From the NCBI GenBank assembly GCA_002428985.1, contig DIYL01000047.1:124001-188000 (forward strand): a stretch of DNA of 64,000 bases, written 5' to 3'. This document shows, one piece after another, positions 44,546 to 52,055 of this stretch. How positions within the stretch are numbered: position 1 is the first letter of the stretch; each line of letters starts with the position of its first letter. The notes under the pieces were generated by a model, which saw only the letters and a program-made list of their open reading frames with translations, searched no databases and had not been told where the DNA came from. Source of the stretch: Anaerolineales bacterium UBA6055. Lineage in GTDB: Bacteria; Chloroflexota; Anaerolineae; Aggregatilineales; Phototrophicaceae. A program made the position numbers and the translations under genes.

Positions 44546-45307
44546 TTATTGGCCTACAAGAAATGACGGGATAAATCCTCTACGTCCATCATCAAGTTGC
44601 ACTTCAATCCATGCTGCACGATTGATGACAATGATCTGGTCATTGGGATCAAGTATGCTAAGCACTTCGCAGCTTACTTGCGGACAAATATAGACAGCAA
44701 CCGGACGTGGACTATCCACAAAAATTACTTGAGTAGGGGTTAGAGTGATTGTTGGCGTATGGGTTGCAGTCGGTGTAGCCGATGGCGTAAAGGTCGCTGA
44801 TGGCGTAAATGTGGGCGTATTTGTAAATGTCGCGGATGGGGTTAGCGTAACTGTCGGTGTTGGTGTCGGCAATGGTGGTGGCGGAGGCGTGGGTACAAGT
44901 AAACTGATGCTGAACGAAACAAGAATACTAGCGATACTAACGCCTTGTGTAATCAACAAACGAGGGATCAATTGAGCAGTTGCGTTTGGTGCAGGCGATG
45001 TATTTTGGTATCGATGTACCACTTTTAAGCTAAAATTATTTAAGTAGTAGCTTCGTAATTGACGATATGATAATCCGGCAATCCCACCAATAACAAGACC
45101 ACCGAGAAAGACAATCCCCGGTAATCGGGCAATCAGGGCAACCACAAACAGCAGCAGACTAATGATCCCGCTGGTAATGGTCAGCCCTACCACAATGCGG
45201 AAGTTCATCTGACGCTTGGCTGTGTAATGGGCGACAGCATCAACCTCATCATAAGTGAAGCGGTCGACATTTGCGGGATTAAAATTTCTTTCGAAGAAGG
45301 ATTCCAT
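44546..45307 (-). CDS. Membrane protein with Thr/Pro spacer and SH3-like C-terminus
   Basis: 253 residues. Two or three hydrophobic helices (about 30-95 and 118-135) come first, then a Thr/Pro-rich stretch of about 55 residues (PTPTPTVTLTPSATFTNTPT and so on) that would span the outer layer. A C-terminal domain of about 60 residues follows, VYICPQVSCEVLSILDPNDQI, then VINRAAWIEVQLDDGRRGFI. This has the pattern of bacterial SH3 domains (ASCEVL, DQIIVI, GFIPS), which bind peptidoglycan or peptides. Function as a cell-envelope binder is inferred. Confidence 0.7.
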   Translation of the reverse strand: MESFFERNFNPANVDRFTYDEVDAVAHYTAKRQMNFRIVVGLTITSGIISLLLFVVALIARLPGIVFLGGLVIGGIAGLSYRQLRSYYLNNFSLKVVHRYQNTSPAPNATAQLIPRLLITQGVSIASILVSFSISLLVPTPPPPPLPTPTPTVTLTPSATFTNTPTFTPSATFTPSATPTATHTPTITLTPTQVIFVDSPRPVAVYICPQVSCEVLSILDPNDQIIVINRAAWIEVQLDDGRRGFIPSFLVGQ

Positions 45308-45436
45308 CAGTTTCCTATTGGGTTGTCTATGGTACAGGTCGTTAATCAGATAATAGATGACGATCTATCAAACACATATCACCATTGTAGATGACAAGCG
45401 CACCACAGACAACAGAAACGAACAGAAGGTAGTCGA

Positions 45437-46009
45437 TTATTCGGTGCGTAGATTTTCGGGTAAGTGGCGGACATCATTAAATGCGACCAATTGCATATCA
45501 TCTACCGATTCTATAGCGACAATATTGATGGCGCAGTTGTTAATGAGCATATGAGACCAGACATCGGGATTGACGTTGGTCGCGTGACACACCAAATCGA
45601 GGATAATATTGCCATGACAGACTAATACTTCATGTGTATCAACATCTGCTGGTTTGAAGAAACGCTGATAAGCGGCTTGCATTTGGGCGTCATCACTATC
45701 ATCATTCATCGCTTTTTCAATCATTTCTCGTGTGAAGGTACGTCCAACGCTGGAGCTACGGTATTGTTGGAGTTCGTCACAAGCAGCAAATAATGCCGAA
45801 TCAAGCGACTCATGGATAATACCTGCGGTTGAACCAGTTTGTTCGTGTGGGCTGGTGTAGATAGCAGTGATGGGCAAGTCTTTGAGAGCACTAGCTGTGC
45901 GTTGTGCCTGCAATACACCACGCTCGGTTAATGGTGCATTGAACTCTTCGTCCATTGCATTCCGATCATATTCACCATTCCGAATTAAATATAAGACACG
46001 TCTCGTCAT
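45437..46009 (-). CDS. Histidine phosphatase family protein, active-site His lost
   Basis: 190 residues from the ATG at 46009, which follows GAGGGG by 6 bases (an ATG at 46027 is weaker). It is a full-length paralogue of the gene just upstream but reads LIRNGEYDR where the family has RHG: the phospho-accepting His is Asn (codon AAT read directly). The second Arg is also lost (TSPHEQT in place of SSMRRAEE), while the second active-site HG (VCHGNII) and a Glu (CDELQQY) remain. This copy should be unable to form the phospho-His intermediate, so it may act as a regulatory partner of the intact paralogue. Overlapping translation start suggests co-expression. Confidence 0.8.
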   Translation of the reverse strand: MTRRVLYLIRNGEYDRNAMDEEFNAPLTERGVLQAQRTASALKDLPITAIYTSPHEQTGSTAGIIHESLDSALFAACDELQQYRSSSVGRTFTREMIEKAMNDDSDDAQMQAAYQRFFKPADVDTHEVLVCHGNIILDLVCHATNVNPDVWSHMLINNCAINIVAIESVDDMQLVAFNDVRHLPENLRTE

Positions 46010-46027
46010 GGATTGCCCCTCAATCAC

Positions 46028-46627
46028 TTAGCGTTCAGTCTTCATATATTTGGGTAGATGACCCGTTTCATTATATGATACTAAAATCATATCACCGTTC
46101 GCTTCGATAAGAATTGAGGTTAAGCTACAATGATGAATGAGCATTTTGCTCCATTTATCAGGGTCGATTTCTAAAGCAGAACACACAAGATAGCGGATGA
46201 GATTACCGTGGCAGACAATCGCAATTTGGTCGATGCCTCGTCCGGCCGGATGAAAAAACTCCTTAAAGGCTTTGTCCGCAACACTACGGCGTTCTTCAAC
46301 CATCTCACTTCTAAATTGAGGGTTACGTTCAGCCAGATTCGCAAAATAGCCTTCTAGGTGCGGGGGAATTGTTGGGACAAGTTCCCATAATAGGTCTGTC
46401 GAATTCGGGCGGAGGTTTGGCATGTGCTTAGCGATTATGTCAGCTGTTTCTTCTGCACGTCGCATCGAACTACAATGGATTTCCGATACACCCGTTTCGC
46501 TTAAAAATACGCCTACTTGACCGGCTTGTTCTCGTCCAAGCTCTGTCAGCACACCACCCAATTCATCATCATCTGGTTGACTAATATATTGCCCATGCCG
46601 TATTAGATAAATGGTGCGTTGTGCCAT
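46028..46627 (-). CDS. Histidine phosphatase family protein (phosphoglycerate mutase-like)
   Basis: 199 residues from the ATG at 46627; the longer frame to 46684 begins upstream of the fold. The catalytic elements are intact: LIRHGQY at the start, SSMRRAEETADII for the second Arg, WELVP for the acid, and VCHGNLIRY for the second His. It acts as a phosphatase or mutase of unknown substrate. It comes first in a two-gene unit; its stop is 18 bp before the start of the degenerate paralogue. The two are colinear across their full lengths. Confidence 0.85.
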   Translation of the reverse strand: MAQRTIYLIRHGQYISQPDDDELGGVLTELGREQAGQVGVFLSETGVSEIHCSSMRRAEETADIIAKHMPNLRPNSTDLLWELVPTIPPHLEGYFANLAERNPQFRSEMVEERRSVADKAFKEFFHPAGRGIDQIAIVCHGNLIRYLVCSALEIDPDKWSKMLIHHCSLTSILIEANGDMILVSYNETGHLPKYMKTER

Positions 46628-46813
46628 TTTACACTGACTTTCATTTCTTACTTGAACAAATGTTATGTAATACCCTACATACATTGTACAGGAATTTTTG
46701 CTTTATGCTCATATGCGTATAGTGATCGTCACTTATAGTTACTTGCTATTTTAGTTTCATGGATGTATCTGCTACGATAGCAATATCATTTATAGAGTTG
46801 ATAGGATTGACCG

Positions 46814-47287
46814 ATGCCTCTGATTACAGTTTCGGGTGACCCATTGCTGACAGACTGTCAGGTCTTGGCATTTGGATATAATGCGCGCGGTCAAAGTGAA
46901 TCACGTGCTGAACAAATTCATCTCGCCCAGACGTATCCGGCAATGTTTTCGGTGTTTAAACGCCAAGCGCGTAAAGGCAAACTGAAAACTGGTGATGTCT
47001 GGCGTTGGAACGAGACGACGCCATATTTTATGTTCTGGATAGTGCGTGAATCGCCGTTTGGTGCAACTCGCATCCGCTATGTACAATCGATTGCGATGAG
47101 TTTTGTGCGCGATTATCAACTATATCAGATTGAAAGCCTTGCCCTCATCCGTCCCGGAAACGACTATGAATATGAAGAATTTGAACCCATCTTACAGCAA
47201 TGGCTTGATCCGCTACCGATTCCAATTGTGATTTATGATGGTTACGAACAGGGTGTTAAAGCCGACGAAACACCATCCGCTACATAA
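46814..47287 (+). CDS. Small protein with weak macro-domain likeness
   Basis: 157 residues. It begins ITVSGDPLLTDCQVLAFGYNARGQ, which has the rough layout of macro domains (GDIL..D.Q.IA...N..G), and later RIRYVQSIAMSFVRDYQLY. The usual ADP-ribose-binding GNG loop is not evident, so the match is only a resemblance. No signal peptide. It stands alone between the histidine phosphatase pair (divergent) and the S9 peptidase. If it is a macro-domain protein it could bind ADP-ribose; otherwise unknown. Confidence 0.55.
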   Translation: MPLITVSGDPLLTDCQVLAFGYNARGQSESRAEQIHLAQTYPAMFSVFKRQARKGKLKTGDVWRWNETTPYFMFWIVRESPFGATRIRYVQSIAMSFVRDYQLYQIESLALIRPGNDYEYEEFEPILQQWLDPLPIPIVIYDGYEQGVKADETPSAT

Positions 47288-47388
47288 TAGACTCCTCAGA
47301 GACTACGACGCCGTGATTGATTTTGCTGAGATACAACCGTATCATATGGGTAATTCGATCATTTAAAATAATTTAAATAGGAGTTGAG

Positions 47389-49203
47389 ATGCTAAAAGCA
47401 TTAGATTTGAGCGAATCTGCCCCGTGGAAAAAACGCTATCGTGCCCCTGGGATTGCATGGTCGACGATTGCGACACAAAACAATAAACGCGGTCTGGTAT
47501 GCACTAACAAAGACGGGATTTATCAGTTATACGCATGGGATACCGATAGCAATGATCTCACACAGTTGACTGATCAACCCGCAGGTGTTGTGAACGGGAT
47601 GATTTCGGCTGATGGCGAATGGGTCTATTATTTGTTAGATGCTGGCGGTAACGAAATCGGGCATTATGTACGCATGCCGTTTACAGGTGGCGAGATACAA
47701 GACACGACACCCGATATGAAACCGTACTCCTCGTTTTACATCACCGAGAGTCATACCGGTAATACAATCGGTTTCATGGCAGCCAATGAAGATGGCTTCC
47801 ACATGTTTGTGATTGATAATGCGGTTAAAGGTGCGCCACTCTTTACCTATGAATCCGGTGCGATGGCAGTCGGCCCGATGTTGTCACACAATGGTGAAAT
47901 TGCTGTGATCGCCTCGACCGAAAAAACACAATCAACTGAATTTGCGCTGGAAGCCTATAGCGTTGCCGATGGGACTTTACTCGGTGAATTATGGGATGGT
48001 GAAGGTACAGGTATTAGTCCGGCTGGGTTTGCATCTGTCGCGGGCGATATGCGCTTTGCTGGATCGAGTAACAAAACAGGCTTCAAACGTCCATTTATGT
48101 GGAATCCGCAGACAGGCGACCGCCAAGACATCGTCGATGATAATTTTGCTGGTGATGTGACGGTATGGGATTGGTCGGATGATGGTAAACGTATTTTGCT
48201 CCATCAATTGCATCAAGCTTTGCACACACTGTATATCTACCATGTAGAGGAAGACCGCGTCCAAACACTCAATACGCCTGCAGGGTCAGCCGGAGGGGGT
48301 GGCTCATTTGTTGATAATGGCAACTTGTTTGTGCACTGGAATGATTCCTCCACGCCCAATAGTTTATTTGAATTAGATGGGAACACAGGCGAATTTATTC
48401 GTAATGTGATTGATCTCTCAGTGGATATGCCACAGAGCATCAAATGGCGGTCGGTCACATTCAACTCGAGTGATGGTACACCGATTCAGGCATGGTTAGC
48501 GACCCCAGACGGCGACGGGCCATTTCCAGTAATCGTACATACACACGGCGGTCCAACCGCAGTCCAGACCCATACCTATCATCCCGGGTCACAAGCATGG
48601 CTCGATCATGGCTTTGCATTTTTCACTATCAATTATCGCGGCTCGACAACCTTCGGCTATGACTTTCAACATGCGATTGATGGCAACCTTGGCGAGCTTG
48701 AAGTAGAAGATATTGAAGCGGGTGTGAAGTGGCTGATTGCAGAAGGCGTTGCCGACCCTGAATCGATCCTCAAAACAGGCGGCTCCTATGGGGGATACTT
48801 AACACTACAATCGCTCGGAACAAAACCTGATCTCTGGGCGGGTGGTATGGCAGTTGTCGCAATTGCTGATTGGACGCTGATGTATGAAGATCAAGCGAGT
48901 ACCTTACAAGGCTACCAACGCGCATTATTTGGCGGATCACCTGAGGAAAAACCCGAACAACATAAAAAATCATCCCCGCTAACCTATGCCGAACAAGTCA
49001 AAGCCGATGTCTTTGTGATTCAAGGGGCGAACGATACACGCTGTCCATCGCGCCAGATGGAAGTCTATCAGGATACCCTCAAAAGCCTCGGCAAAACGAT
49101 TGATGTGCATTGGTTCGATGCGGGACACGGTTCACGGGCAATGGATGAACAAATTGAACATCAGGAATTGATGCTCCGGTTTGCTTATCGCGTTCTAGGA
49201 TAG
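47389..49203 (+). CDS. S9 family (prolyl oligopeptidase/acylaminoacyl-type) peptidase
   Basis: 604 residues; GGAG ahead of the ATG. The N-terminal half (about 20-350) is a beta-propeller with repeats such as QLYAWDTDSNDLTQLT and DGEWVYYLLD. The C-terminal alpha/beta hydrolase domain carries Ser466 in TGGSYGGY, Asp549 in GANDTR and His580 in DAGHGSR. It cleaves oligopeptides in the cytoplasm (no signal peptide). The element DR1 begins only 21 bp after the stop. No other gene of peptide use adjoins. Confidence 0.9.
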   Translation: MLKALDLSESAPWKKRYRAPGIAWSTIATQNNKRGLVCTNKDGIYQLYAWDTDSNDLTQLTDQPAGVVNGMISADGEWVYYLLDAGGNEIGHYVRMPFTGGEIQDTTPDMKPYSSFYITESHTGNTIGFMAANEDGFHMFVIDNAVKGAPLFTYESGAMAVGPMLSHNGEIAVIASTEKTQSTEFALEAYSVADGTLLGELWDGEGTGISPAGFASVAGDMRFAGSSNKTGFKRPFMWNPQTGDRQDIVDDNFAGDVTVWDWSDDGKRILLHQLHQALHTLYIYHVEEDRVQTLNTPAGSAGGGGSFVDNGNLFVHWNDSSTPNSLFELDGNTGEFIRNVIDLSVDMPQSIKWRSVTFNSSDGTPIQAWLATPDGDGPFPVIVHTHGGPTAVQTHTYHPGSQAWLDHGFAFFTINYRGSTTFGYDFQHAIDGNLGELEVEDIEAGVKWLIAEGVADPESILKTGGSYGGYLTLQSLGTKPDLWAGGMAVVAIADWTLMYEDQASTLQGYQRALFGGSPEEKPEQHKKSSPLTYAEQVKADVFVIQGANDTRCPSRQMEVYQDTLKSLGKTIDVHWFDAGHGSRAMDEQIEHQELMLRFAYRVLG

Positions 49204-49224
49204 CTTTTCCAGATTTTTAGGATT

Positions 49225-49343
49225 GTCCGCCGAAAGTTAAAACATGTCGGCTAACGGAATTTGTAAGCCTGCTAAAGAAGCTATAAGTCAACAGCCCCTT
49301 GAGTGGGCTTTGCTTTGTTTAGCTGAGCGATTTTAATCCTCAG
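49225..49343 (+). repeat. Direct repeat copy 1 (about 120 bp)
   Basis: Begins GTCCGCCGAAAGTTAAAACATG and ends in GATTTTAATCCTCAG, shared with the copy at 49431-49557 with small indels and substitutions in the middle. Both contain a terminator-like hairpin (AGCCC-CTTGAGT-GGGCT then TTGCTTTGTTT, 49293-49320). In copy 2 the first bases are the last codons of a pentapeptide-gene relic, so the element represents the 3' flank of such a gene. Origin by duplication is inferred. Confidence 0.85.
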
Positions 49344-49351
49344 TGACTTAC

Positions 49352-49446
49352 TACAGATATGTCTACAGATATGTCGCTACACCGATCCTGACCATCCCGA
49401 CTTCTGGCAATCACCTTTTGGGGTTAAGGAGTCCGCCGAAAGTTAA
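49352..49446 (+). pseudogene. 3' relic of a pentapeptide-repeat gene
   Basis: Frame from 49375 reads RYTDPDHPDFWQSPFGVK, then ESAES and stop. The intact minus-strand gene at 22171 ends in DMTRYTDPEHPDFWQPDW, so only the tail of a close homologue survives here. The bases before it (TACAGATATGTC twice in tandem) correspond to the GATATGACGCGC stretch of the intact gene with a short deletion and duplication. No start, repeat region or membrane segment remains. Confidence 0.7.
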
Positions 49447-49557
49447 AACATGTCGGCTAACGAAATTTGTAAGCCTGCTAAAGAGGCTATGCGCGAGTTC
49501 ATACAGAGCCCCTTGCGTGGGCTTTGCTTTGTTTAGCTGAGCGATTTTAATCCTCAG
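49431..49557 (+). repeat. Direct repeat copy 2 (about 127 bp)
   Basis: Second copy of the element at 49225-49343, starting in the last codons of the relic (49352-49446). The hairpin version is AGCCC-CTTGCGT-GGGCT followed by TTGCTTTGTTT (49507-49533). The rest of the 49204-49677 gap is these two copies, the relic and about 100 bp with no gene I can see. Confidence 0.85.
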
Positions 49558-49677
49558 CAACTTCGTTAGGTTTTCTATATGGGGAATATAGCGTGATTCG
49601 CTGATGCGGTGGGCATCTGCTATACTAACCGCATCAAATCAGTATCAGTCAATACCTTGTATCTTATTGTGTCATCG

Positions 49678-51921
49678 ATGGACAATACCGTGGCAAATGT
49701 CTTGTTGGTCGCCGGAACAAATCATCAAAAACCTGCCCTTGCGCTGCGGGATGCGTTACAAGCCGACGGGCATACCGTCGCGATTGTCACAGCCAAGACC
49801 TCGCGTGATGTGCTCCGTCAACAGGTCGGATTATCGCCTGCGGTCGTTTGGTTCGCGAACCCGCAAACTACTACAACCAAACCCTATGTCCGCTTGTATC
49901 AAGCCCTGCAAAAACAAGGGCTGGATTTTATTCCGGTTGCCGTCAGCCCCTACCAAAGTGACTATATCCCGCAAACGAACATTAGACTCACGCGTAATTT
50001 CGTCCGTGTTGCCGAAGAAATTTCGGTGCAATTGCCTGTCCCAGCGCCATCCACTGGAGGCAGAGGGCGATTTTTAGCAGGTGTTGCCGGATTGGTCATT
50101 TTGCTAGCGATGATGGCAGGTGTATTTGCCGTAGCGACCAATAGCCAGCCCGCAGAAGCCATGCCGACGTTAGTTACGCTCGATGTTATGACCGACTCGA
50201 CCGACCTTGTAGCCGAAGCAACCGCCGAAGCATCGACGGTAATCTCAGAAACAACACCAGAGATAGAGGCAACAACCGAGATTGAAGCGACTGAAGAAAC
50301 AACCGATGCAGAAGCGACGGTTGAAGTCGAAGTAACGGCTGATGTCGAATCGACCGAAGAAGTTGAGACTCTCACAACCACACCCATTGGATCAGCCATT
50401 TCTACAACCGAAAATCAAGAAACCCTGCGCGTCGATTTTGCGGTTGATATACCGCGCGGGGATGCACCGCTTGTTGTGACTGTCACAAATTTATCATCCG
50501 GTTCAATCCAAAGTGTTCAATGGGATTATGAGACGGATGGCGTAGTTGATAGCACGGCCATACAACCGCCTCCGATTACGTATAATCAACCAGGGGTCTA
50601 TACACTAACATTGACCATCATCGACACACAAAATCGCGCATTACAAAGCCAGAAAACAATTGAAGTCTATGCCAACAATACCGCACAGACGAATGTCAGC
50701 TCAGGCAGTGCCTTTGCCAGCTTCCGTGTCGTTCCATCATCCGGTGTAGTACCGTTAAGTGTACAATTCACTAACCGCACCATTGGCAATAACCTGACCT
50801 ATCGCTGGGATTTTAATGGCGATGGCAATATCGACTTTGAAGGCGTGAGCCCGCCGACCTATACCTATTCACAGGTCGGCACATACAATGCTCGCCTTGA
50901 AGTTGTGACTGAGGGTGGAGCGCGCGATTCAGCACAAGCACAAATTAATGTCTATGCGTCATCCCCTGATGACACGCTTCAACCAATATATGATGTCGAG
51001 TCCCAAGCTGATTTTTCGGTGTCACCGACATCGGGTGTATTACCATTACGCGTTGACATCACCAACCAGTCCGTCGGAGAAAACAATAATTATGAGTGGG
51101 ATTTTGATGGCGATGGCGAGGTCGATAGTGCCTCCGCCCAACCTCCGTCACAACAATATGCGATCCCCGGAACCTACACCATTACGCTGACGGTTAAAGG
51201 GTTCGATCGCTTTGGTGCATCAAAAATTTCGCGGGCACAAACACAGGTTGTTGTCCTCCCATTGACGAGTAACGCGACACCAACACCCGCGATTGCATCT
51301 GCTCCACTGGACCTATTTGCTGATTTTTCGGTTGATGTATTTGATGGACTCGCGCCATTAACCGTGCAATATTATAACTATTCGTCGGGGGATAATACGT
51401 CATATCAATGGGACTTTGATGGCGATGGGGTCATTGATAGTACCGAATTTGAACCTATTTTTACATTTAATTCCGGTGGCTTATTTGAAAGCATTCTGTA
51501 TGTCAACGATGGTGCGAGTTCAGATGTAACCAGCCTGGAAATTGAGGTCACACCTGCACAAGTCATCGTTACCGCAACGGCAACACCGTCACCGACTGTT
51601 GTCGTGATTGACGAAGCGACACCAGTACAAACATCAACAATGACACCCTCTGCAACCTTAACGACAGAAGTGGTCGACACAACACCTATACCAACCGAAA
51701 CGTTAGATCCCGTAACACAAGAGGTTATTTTTACAGCAACAATGACACCAACATCAACCCCAACCCTTACATTCACACCAACGCCAACTCCGACTATTAC
51801 ACCAAGTCTTACACCAACAGCTACATTTACACATACGCCGACGCCAACTCTTACATTTACCGTGACGCCGTCAATGACACCAACAGCAACGCATACAGCG
51901 ACTGATGAACCCGCAGATTAA
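49678..51921 (+). CDS. Membrane PKD-repeat protein with TIR-like cytoplasmic domain
   Basis: 747 residues from the ATG at 49678; the frame is open further upstream. The cytoplasmic N-terminus (about 1-120) looks like a TIR- or Rossmann-type domain: NVLLVAGTNHQKPALALRDALQADGHTVAIV, then PAVVWFANP and DFIPVAVSPYQSD. One transmembrane helix (about 134-158) follows, an acidic Thr/Glu repeat region, and then four PKD domains each with a W(D/E)FDGDG-type turn and the YTF/YTL ending (about 250-620). A Thr/Pro-rich tail (PTPTPTITPSLTPT) ends it. No anchor motif. TIR-like is my reading of layout; the catalytic Glu is not evident. Confidence 0.75.
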   Translation: MDNTVANVLLVAGTNHQKPALALRDALQADGHTVAIVTAKTSRDVLRQQVGLSPAVVWFANPQTTTTKPYVRLYQALQKQGLDFIPVAVSPYQSDYIPQTNIRLTRNFVRVAEEISVQLPVPAPSTGGRGRFLAGVAGLVILLAMMAGVFAVATNSQPAEAMPTLVTLDVMTDSTDLVAEATAEASTVISETTPEIEATTEIEATEETTDAEATVEVEVTADVESTEEVETLTTTPIGSAISTTENQETLRVDFAVDIPRGDAPLVVTVTNLSSGSIQSVQWDYETDGVVDSTAIQPPPITYNQPGVYTLTLTIIDTQNRALQSQKTIEVYANNTAQTNVSSGSAFASFRVVPSSGVVPLSVQFTNRTIGNNLTYRWDFNGDGNIDFEGVSPPTYTYSQVGTYNARLEVVTEGGARDSAQAQINVYASSPDDTLQPIYDVESQADFSVSPTSGVLPLRVDITNQSVGENNNYEWDFDGDGEVDSASAQPPSQQYAIPGTYTITLTVKGFDRFGASKISRAQTQVVVLPLTSNATPTPAIASAPLDLFADFSVDVFDGLAPLTVQYYNYSSGDNTSYQWDFDGDGVIDSTEFEPIFTFNSGGLFESILYVNDGASSDVTSLEIEVTPAQVIVTATATPSPTVVVIDEATPVQTSTMTPSATLTTEVVDTTPIPTETLDPVTQEVIFTATMTPTSTPTLTFTPTPTPTITPSLTPTATFTHTPTPTLTFTVTPSMTPTATHTATDEPAD

Positions 51922-52055
51922 CTGAAGCGTAAGATTGTGTTGGAAAAAGTAAACAGATACATACAAATATCCCTCAAGACTTAATCTTTATGGTTTGTAA
52001 TGAAACTTAATTTATCGTATGATAATGGTATTCTATTTATGTAGGAGTGATTTTA

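Noticed and set aside
44745..44975. Plus-strand Val/Gly-rich open frame
   Set aside because: Antisense of the Thr/Pro-rich spacer of the minus-strand gene.
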